From: JAAZNF01 sp964561025
GTDB lineage: Bacteria > Myxococcota > B64-G9
Assembly: GCA_964561025.1 (NCBI GenBank)
Contig: CAZLNM010000004.1
Location: 30,452-94,451 of the forward strand
Length of the DNA stretch: 64,000 nt
Direction: 5' to 3'
In this document: positions 34,524 to 43,917 of the stretch, piece after piece
Numbering within the stretch: the first letter of the stretch is position 1
Layout of the letters: each line of letters begins with the position of its first letter
Notes under the pieces: model-generated
Told to the model about the DNA's origin: nothing
The model's input: only the letters and a program-made list of their open reading frames with translations
Databases searched by the model: none
Program-made: the position numbers and the translations under genes

Positions 34524-34694
34524 TGTACTCTCGAAAGGTCCGGCCACAAGCTTTGCGCGGCGGGTGTGAGAGATCCTTGGCGGGGCCCGATCGAGCTGAC
34601 TTCATGGGACCCGCGGCCGGGAGCGCCGTGAGGGCGTCACCTTTATGTTATTTTTCATTGCAAAAATACCCCGACCAGGTCCCCGGGCCGGCAG

Positions 34695-34723
34695 TTGCCA
34701 GATGTCGGTCGTTGGGGTATATC
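34695..34723 (+). promoter_or_regulatory. Promoter of the small Cys-rich lipoprotein gene
   Basis: TTGCCA (34695-34700), 17-base spacer, TATATC (34718-34723), then AGGAGGA (34735-34741) and the ATG at 34750. A near-consensus sigma70-type promoter. Confidence 0.6.
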
Positions 34724-34749
34724 GGCATTCATCAGGAGGAGCGGAGGCG

Positions 34750-35022
34750 ATGAAATACAAGATCCTGTTCATGCTGGCGGTGATGTTCTTGTTCTCCTGC
34801 CGGATGCTGGGGTGTTTCACCGTCAAGGACGCATGCAAGGAGTGCTGCAAGCAGGCGACCAACCGGCTCAAGGGCCCCCTGGGGAGCGAGAAGGCCTGGC
34901 GCATGCGCGAGCCGTGCATCCAGGAGTGCGTCGATTTCGCCAACGAGCGCGACAAGGACGGGGAGTGGGTGGAGGCCAACGAGGCCTGCTTCCTCGATCC
35001 CAAATCCTACAAGTTGGACTAG
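34750..35022 (+). CDS. Small exported Cys-rich protein, probable lipoprotein
   Basis: 90 residues, family not recognised. A hydrophobic leader ends in RMLGC (Cys22), a plausible lipobox. The mature part has C29-x2-C32-C33, then C56-x3-C60 and C80, a spacing that suits a small helical hairpin closed by disulfides. Codon use is typical of the region, with AGGAGGA upstream. It has its own promoter. Its stop overlaps the stop of the convergent MYXO-CTERM gene in a shared CTAG. Confidence 0.75.
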   Translation: MKYKILFMLAVMFLFSCRMLGCFTVKDACKECCKQATNRLKGPLGSEKAWRMREPCIQECVDFANERDKDGEWVEANEACFLDPKSYKLD

Positions 35023-37662
35023 CCGGAGCGCGATTCGGTAGCTTGCGATAGACTGCGCCGGCGCCGCGCGATCCACCCGAGCAAGCCGAGGCCCATCAGG
35101 CTGGCCGCCATTCCGGGGCCGCTGGAGGCGCAGCCGCAGCCGCCGTCCCCGTCGCCGCCTCCGCCGTCGCCGCCCGCGTCCGTCGACCCGCCGTCAGCGC
35201 CGCCGTCCTTGCCCGCGTCGGTGCCCGCGTCGGTGCCGGCGTCGGTGCCGGCGTCGGTGCCGGCGTCGAACCCGTCCGGGCCCGCGTCGATGCCCGCGTC
35301 CGGTTGCGGCTCCTCTTCCTTGATGCAGAAGCCGTCGCGGCACACGGCGTCGGCCGGGCACACCACGCCCTCGCAGGCGTCGGCGACGCACTGGCCGTTT
35401 TCACACCGCTCCCCGCGCGGGCAATACACCCCCTGGCACGGGTCGGCGGCGCACTCGCCGTTCTGACAGAAACGGCCGCTCGGGCAGACCACGCTGGCGC
35501 AGGGGTCGGCTGTGCACTGGCCGTCCTGGCAGGTCTCGCCCGCGGCGCAGTCGGTGCAGGCCACCTCGCGGCACACTCCCTCGCGGCAGTACTGATCCGC
35601 CGGGCAGTCGATCCCGGCGCACGGATCGGCCACGCAAACACCCGCGGCGCAGCGCTGGCCGGTGGGGCACTCGTGCCCCGGAGCGTAGCAGTCGGGTTCC
35701 ACGCACAGGCCGTCGCGGCACACTTGCTCGGGCGGGCAGGAGACGCCGCCGGTGAGGCAGGGATCCTGGCACTCGCCGTTGCTCTGGGCGCTGCAGGCGG
35801 TGCCGGCCGGGCAGTGCACGCCGCAGCAGGGGTCGGAGACGCACCAGCCGAAGACGCAGCGCTTGCCGCCGGCGGGGCACTCGCCGCTGGCGCAGGGGCC
35901 CACGCACTCGCCGCACAGGCACTCCTCGCCCGGCGGGCACAGGGGGCCGTCGTCGGTGAGCCCGTCGCAGTCGTTGTCCAAGAGATCGCAGATCTCGTTC
36001 GCGGGCGGGGTCTGGCCGCGGCAGTCCGCCCAGCGCCCCTGGCTGGTGCAGATCTGGACGCCCTCGCGGCACTCGCCGATGTTCACCCCGCAGGGCCGCT
36101 GCTCGCCCGGTGTGCACACGCCGCAGGTGGAGTCCTCGAGGTCGGTGAAGCCGTCGCAGTCGTTGTCGCGGCCGTCGTCGCAGACCTCGTCCGAGGGCAT
36201 TCCGGCCGAGCACTGGCCCAGCATGCCGTTTGTGCAGTCGATGGTTCCGTCGCCGCAGGCGGTGAAGCACTCCTGCGGCCAATCCTCGTCGACCTCGCCG
36301 TCGCAGTCGTCGTCCTGGAGGTTGCACTCCTCGAACTGCGGCATCCCCGGCTCGGCCGAGCACATCACGTCCGTGCCGTCCGGCGTGCAGATGTAGGTGC
36401 CCTGGCGCAGGCAGGCGCCCCGGCCCGCGCTGCAAGGTTGTCCCTTGAGCGGGTAATCCTCGTCNNNNNNNNNNGTGGTCCTTGTTGTCGCACACCTCGG
36501 GCTGGGAGGTGCGCTCGCCGATGCACTGCATGTTGCCGTCGAGGCACAAGAGCGCTCCCGGGGCGCACTCGCCGCGGCAGGCCGGCGTGGGGGCGCCGCA
36601 GGCACCGCAGGCGCGGCCCATGTTGGGATCGGATTCGTCGATGACGCCGTTGCAGTTGTCGTCGCGGCCGTTGCAGGTCTCCGTGGCGCCCGGGCGGATG
36701 GAGGCCGCGCTCTGTGCGGTGCAGCCGATCATGGGCTCGCTGCCGCTGTCGCAACAGTCGCTACAGGTGCTCACCCCGTCGTGGTCCCGGTCGAAGATGG
36801 TCACCCCGTCCGCCTCGTCGATCTGCGAGTCGCAATCGTTGTCCACCCCGTCGCAGATCTCGGTGGCGGGGACGATCTGGGCGGTGCACACCAGGCCGTC
36901 GCGGGCGGCATTGCACTGGTATACGCCCTGGCCGGTGCAACCGCCCTGGGTGACCGTGCACAGGGTGCCCTTTAGCGGCCAGGGCTCGTCCACCTGGCCG
37001 TTGCAGTTGTTGTCGCGGTCGTCGCAGATCTCCTGCAGGCTCTGGTTGATGATGGTGCTCATGGCCTGCTGGAGTTGGTTCTGATCGTCGGCCTGGTAGT
37101 AGCTGCCAGTGTGGCCGGCGGCGGCGATGGCGTTGAGGGCGTTGGCGTCGACGCCGGTTCCGAAACCGATGACATAGGTGCGGATCCCGTTATTGTAGAG
37201 GTCGGTGGCCGACGTCACCGCGTTGCCGGCGCAGGTTTCCTGGCCGTCGGTGATCAGCAGCACGAAGTTGCGGCGGTTCGGATCCTTGAGCGGTGCGTAC
37301 TGGTTGAGTACCGCCAGCGTGGCGCCGAGCGGGGTGTTTCCGCTGGGCCAGTAGGCGTCCGTGGGCAGGGCGGCCATGATGGCGGCGGCGGTGTTCACGC
37401 CCACATTGACCAGCACCGTGCCGGCGTAGCAGTCGTTGTTGGCGGGGAACAGGTTGAGCCCGAAGCGGAGCAACGCCCCATAGTTGTCCAGCACGTACTG
37501 GACGGCGTTGCGGGCCTGGGTCCACTTGGTGCCGTCCATGCTGCCGGACTTGTCGAGCACGATGAGCATGTTGGGCATCTCGCAGGCTGGTTGGGAGCGG
37601 GCCGGCGGCGCCAGCAGGACGAGCAGCGCGCCCAGGGTGCAGATGGAGAATATCGTCTTCAT
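35019..37662 (-). CDS. VWA / MopE-repeat surface protein with MYXO-CTERM anchor, spanning an assembly gap
   Basis: Signal peptide, then a VWA domain with intact MIDAS D37-K-S-G-S41 (about 30-220), then MopE-type repeats (CDDRDNNCNGQVDE, CDGVDNDCDSQIDE and others), then Cys-rich EGF-like units (CPxGxxCxxGxCxxDPC). A Thr-Asp-Ala-Gly linker leads to GGCGC, a hydrophobic helix and RRRR, the MYXO-CTERM signal for surface anchoring. The gap falls inside a repeat: CDNKDH before, DEDYP after. Flanks agree in frame for any gap of a multiple of three; about 18 bases would restore one repeat. Likely a calcium- or metal-binding surface protein. Confidence 0.88.
35211..35270 (-). repeat. 12-base coding repeat (Thr-Asp-Ala-Gly)
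   Basis: About five copies of a 12-base unit (GTGCCGGCGTCG on the plus strand, with C/G variants) encode the TDAG linker before the MYXO-CTERM signal. Such arrays can change copy number by slippage without frame loss. Confidence 0.85.
36465..36474. other. Assembly gap (10 N)
   Basis: Ten unknown bases inside a MopE-type repeat of the surface protein. Both flanks end on complete codons, so the true length should be a multiple of three. Confidence 0.95.
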
Positions 37663-37677
37663 GGGGCACCTCGCTCG

Positions 37678-39666
37678 CTAGGGACAGATGGGACAGGTGG
37701 TGGTGGTGCAGCAGCTGGTGTTGGGCATGCCCGCGGGATAGCAGTTGTCGGCGCCGTCGAGCAGCCCGTCACAGTCGTTGTCGACGTTGTCCAGGCACTG
37801 CTTGGTGCCCCGCCTCTCCTCGGTGGGAGTTCCCGCCACGGCGCTGCACTTGGTCCCGCCGGTGGCCGTGTCGCAGATGATGTATCCCACGCTGCGGCAG
37901 GCACCGCGGCCGACCTCGCAAGCCTGGCCGAGGGTGGGGTAGGTCTCGTCGGTCGCCCCGTCGCAGTTGTTGTCCAGGCCGTCGCAGGTCTCATTCGCCG
38001 GCGGGACCTCGCCCACGCAGGTGAGCTGGGCAGAAAGACACACGAAGATACCGGGGCGGCACTGCCCGCGGCAGGCGGGCGTGGACGAGGTGCCGCACGA
38101 GCCGCAGGCGGTGCCGATGGCCGGATCGCTCTCATCGGTGGAGCCGTCGCAGTCGTTGTCGCGTCCGTCGCACACCTCGGTCTGGGTGCCGCCTTGGGTT
38201 GCGTTGCACACCGTGGACTGGCGATCGGCCGAGCACACGAAAACGCCCGACCGACGGCATTCGCCCAGGCCGGCGTAGCAGGTCTGGCCGAGCAAGGCGA
38301 AGGCCTCGTCGGTGCGCCCGTCGCAGTTGTTGTCCTTCCCGTCGCACAGCTCGTTCACCGGCTGCACCACCGGGGCGTTGCACACCACGCTGCCGGTGGC
38401 CGAGCAGGCCATGACGCCGGTGGTGTGACACTCGCCGACGCCGCGCTCGCAGAAGGTGCCCACGTTGGCGAAGTCCTCGTCGGTGCTGCCGTCGCAGTCG
38501 TTGTCCAGCCCGTCGCACAGCTCGGCGTGGCCGGTGCCCGGGGTCGCCGAACAGACCACCCCGGTTTTCTCCGAATTGCACAGGAAGATCCCGGTGCGCT
38601 GGCACACCCCGGTGCCGACCTGGCAGGCCTGGCCCAGGGTGGGGAACTCCTCGTCGGTGGAGCCGTCGCAGTCGTTGTCGCGGTGATCGCACAGCTCCGG
38701 GCGTGGCGAACGGCCGCCCTGGCAATCGCTCCACTTGCCGGCCACGCAGGTGCGCAGGCCCTTGCGGCACTCGCCCACGTCGCTGCCGCACTCCTCGAAG
38801 ATCCCGTCCAGACAGTCGCAGCCCTCGTCCACCTGCCGGTCGCAGTCGTCGTCCAGGCCGTTGCACACCTCGGGCTCGGGCCAGCGGGCTCCGACGCACT
38901 GCTGCCAAACGCCGTTGTGGCAGGCCTGGGTGCCGGAGTGGCAGATGCCCACGTCGATGCCACAGCGCCGGCTCTCCGCGCTGCACAGGCAGCCGTTGTC
39001 CACCGTGCCGTCGCAGTCGTTGTCGAGCCCGTCGTCGCAGACTTCAGGCACGGGCTGGGTGCCGCCCTGGCACGGTCCCCAGGTCCATGTCCCGCCTTGC
39101 TCCACGCAGGCCTGGGTGCCGGGGGTGCACTCGCCCAGGTTGCGGCCACAGACTCTTGTGTCGTCCGGGGTGCAGGGACAGTTGTCGTCGGTGGCGCCGT
39201 TGCAGTCGTTGTCGAGCCCGTCGTCGCAGGTCTCGGTGGCCGCGGGCGGGACCCCACCGACACATTGGCCCCACTGGCCGTTCTCGCAGGTCATCTTGCC
39301 CATGCGGCAGATGCCGATGTTGGAGCCGCAGGGCTGGACGTCGCCGGTGTTGCAGGGGCAGCCCTCATCCACGTCGCCATTGCAGTTGTTGTCGATGCCG
39401 TCGCACTTCTCCTCGGCGCCGGGATGGATGTCGGCGCGGTTGTCGTTGCAGTCGTCGCCACCCTCGTTGCGGGCGCAGTAGAAGTCGCCGTCCACGTCGG
39501 AGCAGTTCGGGCCCTGGACGCACACCCCGTTGCGGCAGGCCCAGCCGGGTTGACAGTCCTGCGGACCCTGGCACGGGCCGCTGTCCCGGCCGGTGGTGGC
39601 GGACGAGCAACCCGTAAGGAGCCATGCGAGGGCTACAGACCCGAGGAGAGCGATTCGGTTCTTCAT
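37678..39666 (-). CDS. MopE-repeat lipoprotein (ten repeats)
   Basis: 662 residues from ATG 39666 (GAGGAAAACC upstream). Lipobox LLTGC near residue 18, then about ten Asp/Cys units of the form CDGxDNDCDGxxDE (first at CDGIDNNCNGDVDE, last CLDNVDNDCDGLLDG), separated by Cys pairs such as CGSNIGICRMG. These match the putative metal-binding MopE motif. It ends CCTTTTCPICP with no membrane anchor, so it is held by its lipid. Stop is 15 bases before the start of the MYXO-CTERM VWA gene, so both are probably one transcript. Function is inferred as surface adhesion or metal binding. Confidence 0.88.
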   Translation of the reverse strand: MKNRIALLGSVALAWLLTGCSSATTGRDSGPCQGPQDCQPGWACRNGVCVQGPNCSDVDGDFYCARNEGGDDCNDNRADIHPGAEEKCDGIDNNCNGDVDEGCPCNTGDVQPCGSNIGICRMGKMTCENGQWGQCVGGVPPAATETCDDGLDNDCNGATDDNCPCTPDDTRVCGRNLGECTPGTQACVEQGGTWTWGPCQGGTQPVPEVCDDGLDNDCDGTVDNGCLCSAESRRCGIDVGICHSGTQACHNGVWQQCVGARWPEPEVCNGLDDDCDRQVDEGCDCLDGIFEECGSDVGECRKGLRTCVAGKWSDCQGGRSPRPELCDHRDNDCDGSTDEEFPTLGQACQVGTGVCQRTGIFLCNSEKTGVVCSATPGTGHAELCDGLDNDCDGSTDEDFANVGTFCERGVGECHTTGVMACSATGSVVCNAPVVQPVNELCDGKDNNCDGRTDEAFALLGQTCYAGLGECRRSGVFVCSADRQSTVCNATQGGTQTEVCDGRDNDCDGSTDESDPAIGTACGSCGTSSTPACRGQCRPGIFVCLSAQLTCVGEVPPANETCDGLDNNCDGATDETYPTLGQACEVGRGACRSVGYIICDTATGGTKCSAVAGTPTEERRGTKQCLDNVDNDCDGLLDGADNCYPAGMPNTSCCTTTTCPICP

Positions 39667-39815
39667 GGTTTTCCTCGATGCGCGGCATATCACCGCAACC
39701 ACGATGACGCGCCCGCGCGCGCTGGCTTCGAGGGCCTCGCGCTCGGTCGTGTCGGATTTTTCGGTAGGGTGTGAATCCAGGCTCACGGTCATTACTCCAT
39801 TCAAAGAGCAGGTGG

Positions 39816-41036
39816 TCATTCCAGGTAGTAGTTTAGCACGAGCAGGATGGCCGCGTCATCGGGGCTTACGCCCTGGTTGGTGTACATGATGGCGAAGTAG
39901 CGCGAGCCGGCGGCGTACACGAAGATGGTGCCCCAGGTGGGGTCGTTCTTCTGGGCCACCGGGGCGCCCAGCTCCTGCTCCCACTCCGACTTCTTACTCC
40001 CCAGCCCGTGCCCCGCGGCGGTCTGCCCGTAGAAGAGCGGATACAGAGCCAGCACCACCAGCTTGTCCACCACGGTCATTCCGATGACGTCGTCGCCGCC
40101 CACGAACTCGAAGCCCAGCACCCGGTACGAATCGAGGTAGAACTGGACGTTCGTTCCCTGCACCATCTGGGTGAAGTTTGTCGCAGCGTCCGGCTCACCG
40201 AGCAGGTTGCGGTGCACGCTGCGGCGGGTGCCCGAGTTCGTCCCGTCCCCGCACACGATGGTCGTCGAACCGATGGTGACCGTGGCCGCCGACGGGTTGA
40301 TGGTGCCGGTGGGAAGCGTCTGGAACGGCCGGGTCACGGTGAAGGCGGAGAGGTTCTGGTTTTCGTCGTACCCCAGGAAGGCGCCCATGCGGAAATACGA
40401 CTCCATCAGCCCGCCGGGATAGGAGCCGTAGGGTTCGGCCACCACCGAGCGATCCGGGGTGGCGTACGCCGGCTGGCCGTGGACGAAGGCCAGCGAGCTG
40501 CCCGGCGCGATCCACTCCGCCGTCCGCGCGTTGAAGCCCTTGCGCACCATGATGGTGAGCACCCGGTCGTTGCTGTCGAAGACCTTGTTGCCGCTGGTCT
40601 CGATACCGCTCACCCACAGGGTGTCGTTGCGGAAGGAGCGGGCGTACTCGACCCCGGTGGAGTTGCCGCTCTCCCCGAGCGCGACCTGGATCTCCGAGAG
40701 CTGGTGACCGGTGGTCAACCCCTGGCTCACCTTGAGCGGGCCCACGCCCACCCCGGGCTGGATGATCCACGGCTCTCCCGGATCGCCGCCCGGGTCGCCG
40801 CCTTCCTCGGCCGGACCCGGATCCGCGCCGTCGTCCTGCATCGGGCCGGGATCTCCGGCGTCAATTCCGGCGTCCGGGTCACCGCCCGCCGGCTCTCCAC
40901 CATCGAAGCGCAGGTAACACACCCCCGCCACGCAGCGGAAGCCCTCGCTGCAATCCGCGTCGCTCTTGCACTCGGTCGTGCCCTGGGTGCAGCAGCAAAG
41001 AAAAAGGCACAAGAGCGGTAGAACATTTTGCTGCAT
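39816..41036 (-). CDS. Exported lipoprotein of unknown function, upstream of the MopE genes
   Basis: 406 residues. A short leader LLCLFLCCCTQGT gives several possible lipid cysteines. A short Cys motif (CKSDADCSEGFRCVAGVC) and a Pro/Asp/Gly-rich linker (about 50-90) follow, typical of surface proteins in this lineage. The C-terminal 310 residues (from about WIIQPGVGVGPLKV) form a beta-rich domain that I do not recognise. It lies 149 bases upstream of the ten-repeat lipoprotein on the same strand and is divergent from ubiB. The three leftward genes probably form a surface-protein unit. Confidence 0.78.
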   Translation of the reverse strand: MQQNVLPLLCLFLCCCTQGTTECKSDADCSEGFRCVAGVCYLRFDGGEPAGGDPDAGIDAGDPGPMQDDGADPGPAEEGGDPGGDPGEPWIIQPGVGVGPLKVSQGLTTGHQLSEIQVALGESGNSTGVEYARSFRNDTLWVSGIETSGNKVFDSNDRVLTIMVRKGFNARTAEWIAPGSSLAFVHGQPAYATPDRSVVAEPYGSYPGGLMESYFRMGAFLGYDENQNLSAFTVTRPFQTLPTGTINPSAATVTIGSTTIVCGDGTNSGTRRSVHRNLLGEPDAATNFTQMVQGTNVQFYLDSYRVLGFEFVGGDDVIGMTVVDKLVVLALYPLFYGQTAAGHGLGSKKSEWEQELGAPVAQKNDPTWGTIFVYAAGSRYFAIMYTNQGVSPDDAAILLVLNYYLE

Positions 41037-41130
41037 GCAGAAAAGCTATCATTATCTCCCACCGCGAATCAACGGGGGTTGCCCGGCACGGGAGGGGATG
41101 ATACCGTGGCGGCGTTCGGGAGAGGCCCCA

Positions 41131-42819
41131 ATGCTGCGCGAAGCTTTTTACGATCTCAACCGCATGCGCCGCATCTTGCAGATCGCGGTGCGCTACGGGT
41201 TTGGGGACCTGCTGGCGCGCGCCCGGGTGTTCGAGCGGTTGCGCCTCAAGCAGCCGGCCGCGGAGGCGGCGGAAACCAGCTCCCCCGCCCAGCGGCTCAC
41301 CCGCATGCTGGCCGAGCTGGGGCCCACCTTCGTGAAGCTGGGCCAGATCCTGTCCACCCGCCCGGACCTGCTGCCGGCGGAGTACATCGCCGCCCTGAGC
41401 GAGCTTCAGGATCGCGCCCCGGCCATGCCGTACCCCGAGGTCCGCAAGGTGCTGCGCCAGGATCTCGGCGCCGAGCCCGAGGAGCTGTTCGCCCGCTTCG
41501 AGGAGGAGCCGCTGGCGGCGGCCAGCATCGCCCAGGTCCACCGGGCCACCCTCAAGGATGGCCGCGAGGCGGCGGTCAAGGTGCGCCGGCCCGACATCGA
41601 GCGGGTGGTGCGCGCCGACCTGGACATCCTGTACACCCTGGCCCACCTGTTGCAGTCGGCGCCGGAGGAGGAAGCGGCGCTCGTGGACGGCGTCGGGCTG
41701 GTGCGCGAGTTCGACCGGGCCATCGCGCGCGAGCTGGATCTGGGCCGCGAGGCCGAGACGCTCAAGACCTTTTTTAGGAACTTCGAAAAGCGCGCCTCGC
41801 TCTCCATCCCCGAGCCGGTCGAGCCGTTGTGCGGCCCGCGGGTGCTCACCATGTCGCTCTTGTGCGGGCAGCGCATCTCCGAGATCCCGCCGGGGAGCGA
41901 ACTCGCCCAGAAGGCCGCGGCCAACCTGATCGAGGGCGCCTACCAGCAGATCTTCGAGGACGGGCTGTTCCACTCCGATCCGCACCCCGGCAACCTGTGC
42001 GTGCTCGCGGACGGGCGGGTCGGCATGATGGACTTCGGCCAGGTGGGCCGCCTCACCCCGGCCATGCGCAACACCCTGGCGCTGCTGGCCCTGGGGGTGG
42101 TGCTGCGCGACCCGGACACCCTGGCCCGGCTGGTGTACCGGGTGGGGGCCTCGGGGCGGCGGGTGGATCTCGGCGAGCTGCGCCAGGACATCCAGCAGAT
42201 GCTGGACGGCAACATCGAGAAGGCGCTGGGCGAGGTGGACACCGGCAAGGTGCTGCAGCGCTTGCTGCTGCTGGCCCAGCGCTACCGGGTGGCGCTGCCC
42301 GCTGAGTACGCCCTGGTGGCCAAGGCGGTGGCCACGGTGGAGGCCGCGGTGCGCACGCTGCACCCCGGCCTGGTCCCCGCCAGCGCCACCGCCCCCTACG
42401 TGCGCCGGCTGCTGGCCGACCGCTACAACCTGGAGGACCTGCGCGGCGGCATGGCCCGCACGCTGCTGCAGCTCTCCAGTTTCCTCAGCGAGCTGCCGCA
42501 GCAGGCCTCCCAGATCCTGCTGGATCTGGAGGGCGGGCGCCTGACCGTCAACGTGCGGGACCCCGAGGCGGGCAAGCGGCTGCGCGTGCTGCGCTACGTC
42601 GGGCTCGAGGTGTTCTGGGGGCTCATCGCGGCGGGCCTGCTGGCCGGCTCGCTGCCCGCCTTCTTCGGCGAACGCCCGGCGCCCTGGATCGCCGTGCTAG
42701 GCGTCGCCGGCGCGACGGCCATCGCGCTGTGCGGGACCGCCATCCACTTCATCGGTCCGTTGCTGCGGCGGATGAGTTTGCGGCGTTGGCTGGAGCGGCG
42801 CTTCGGCGATCGCGAGTAG
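41131..42819 (+). CDS. ubiB: UbiB/ABC1 (ADCK) atypical kinase
   Basis: 562 residues. Family motifs in order: KLGQILSTRPDLLP (the KxGQ motif), the Ala-rich loop LAAASIAQVHRA that replaces the Gly loop, VKVRRPDIE with the lysine, FHSDPHPGN, and MDFGQVG. Two C-terminal membrane helices (about 495-520 and 528-548) end near RRWLERRFGDRE. UbiB proteins are ATPases supporting ubiquinone or other isoprenoid-lipid metabolism. No ubiquinone gene is nearby, so the exact role is open. Its stop is 1 base from the stop of the convergent TPR gene. Confidence 0.92.
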   Translation: MLREAFYDLNRMRRILQIAVRYGFGDLLARARVFERLRLKQPAAEAAETSSPAQRLTRMLAELGPTFVKLGQILSTRPDLLPAEYIAALSELQDRAPAMPYPEVRKVLRQDLGAEPEELFARFEEEPLAAASIAQVHRATLKDGREAAVKVRRPDIERVVRADLDILYTLAHLLQSAPEEEAALVDGVGLVREFDRAIARELDLGREAETLKTFFRNFEKRASLSIPEPVEPLCGPRVLTMSLLCGQRISEIPPGSELAQKAAANLIEGAYQQIFEDGLFHSDPHPGNLCVLADGRVGMMDFGQVGRLTPAMRNTLALLALGVVLRDPDTLARLVYRVGASGRRVDLGELRQDIQQMLDGNIEKALGEVDTGKVLQRLLLLAQRYRVALPAEYALVAKAVATVEAAVRTLHPGLVPASATAPYVRRLLADRYNLEDLRGGMARTLLQLSSFLSELPQQASQILLDLEGGRLTVNVRDPEAGKRLRVLRYVGLEVFWGLIAAGLLAGSLPAFFGERPAPWIAVLGVAGATAIALCGTAIHFIGPLLRRMSLRRWLERRFGDRE

Positions 42820-42820
42820 C

Positions 42821-43699
42821 TCAGCGGTACTCGAGCTTCTGCAGCTTGCTTTCGGCGCGGCGGATGTTCTCCTTGGCGCCGGTGTTGTAGGGATCGAGGC
42901 GCACCGCGCGCTGCCACACCTCCACCGCGCGCTTCAGGTGATCGGCGGCGCCCTCGACCTTGCCGGCGCGGGTCATGCGGTCCCCCAGCACGCCGTTGCA
43001 CAGGCCGATCTTGTACAGGGCCTCGACCTTCTGGGGGTTCTGCCGCAGCGCCTCCTCGTACTGCTTCAGCGCCTCGGGGTAGTCCTTGCGGGCGTAGGCC
43101 GTGTCCCCGGCCAGCATGGCCGCGTCGGCGGCGCGCCCGCTCTCGGTCTGGATCTGGTTGGATACCGGGATGAGCTTGGGGATGCTGTCCGGCGCGGCCT
43201 GCGCCGGCGGCGCGGGGGCGGCGGCTCCCGGCGTCGCGGAGGCGGTCTTCTCCTGGGGGCGTTTCACCACCACCTTGGCGTAGCGGGTCGACGACCCGGT
43301 CTCGTCCACCGCGTCGGATGGGGCGGGCGTTGCCGGGGTGATGCGTTTCAGCGGCATCTCGTCCATCACCATGCGCTCATCGGACTTGATGGTCCCCTCG
43401 AACGGGCGCAAGAACTCGAACTCGCGCATGCCCTCCTCGCGCACGAACATCTTGCCCTGGATCTTCTTGCCCGAGAGCTTGCCGCGGTAGATGTGCTCGA
43501 GCAGGTAGCGCTTGCCCTCGAACTCCGGGTGGAGCTGGCGGTAGAAGGTGACCTCCGCGCCCTTGTGCTCGACCTTGAAGTTGGTGTCCTCGGCGTTCAG
43601 CGCCTGGTAGCTCCATTCGCCGGAGAGGTTCTCCGCCCGCGCCGCGGGCGAAAGCGCCAGCGCCTGGCATGCCGCCACGATCGATATCACCCGCAACAT
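42821..43699 (-). CDS. Exported TPR protein
   Basis: 292 residues from ATG 43699 (AGGAGG 5 bases upstream). Signal peptide ends ARA-ENLSGEW. Residues about 23-125 form a beta-rich domain (EWSYQALNAEDTNFKVEHKG) that I do not recognise. A Pro/Ala linker follows, then TPR units (about 185-290; AMLAGDTAYARKDYPEALKQ, ALYKIGLCNG, AVRLDPYNTGAKENIRR). Probably a periplasmic scaffold. Convergent with ubiB and divergent from the DUF192 gene. Confidence 0.8.
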   Translation of the reverse strand: MLRVISIVAACQALALSPAARAENLSGEWSYQALNAEDTNFKVEHKGAEVTFYRQLHPEFEGKRYLLEHIYRGKLSGKKIQGKMFVREEGMREFEFLRPFEGTIKSDERMVMDEMPLKRITPATPAPSDAVDETGSSTRYAKVVVKRPQEKTASATPGAAAPAPPAQAAPDSIPKLIPVSNQIQTESGRAADAAMLAGDTAYARKDYPEALKQYEEALRQNPQKVEALYKIGLCNGVLGDRMTRAGKVEGAADHLKRAVEVWQRAVRLDPYNTGAKENIRRAESKLQKLEYR

Positions 43700-43917
43700 G
43701 TCGCCTCCTGGTCCGAAAGAGCCTCGTTCCATAGCCCTAGCACGAAACCTTGGCCGGTGCCAGCGGCGGGTGGCCGCCAGCCGGTCCGTCTCGCCGCGCG
43801 GCCGCGGGGCCCCGAGGCCAGCGCGTTCGCGCGCGACAAGGCATTGGGGCCGAGAGCCGAGAGGATGTGAAGCCGGCTCTTGAGGATCGTGCCGTTCGGG
43901 AGTATGCATACCAAGGA
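43700..43917. promoter_or_regulatory. Divergent promoter region, TPR and DUF192 genes
   Basis: 218 GC-rich bases. A 10-base palindrome GTATGCATAC (43902-43911) lies immediately before the DUF192 ribosome site AAGGA. No clear -35/-10 pair was found. Confidence 0.3.

Noticed and set aside
35211..35270. Short tandem repeat looked at as a CRISPR-like array
   Set aside because: The units are 12 bases, adjacent without spacers, and encode a Thr-Asp-Ala-Gly linker.
37075..39774. Long plus-strand open frame opposite the MopE lipoprotein
   Set aside because: Repeated composition of the MopE repeats creates stop-free antisense frames; its product is Val/Ala/Gly/His-rich with no domain.
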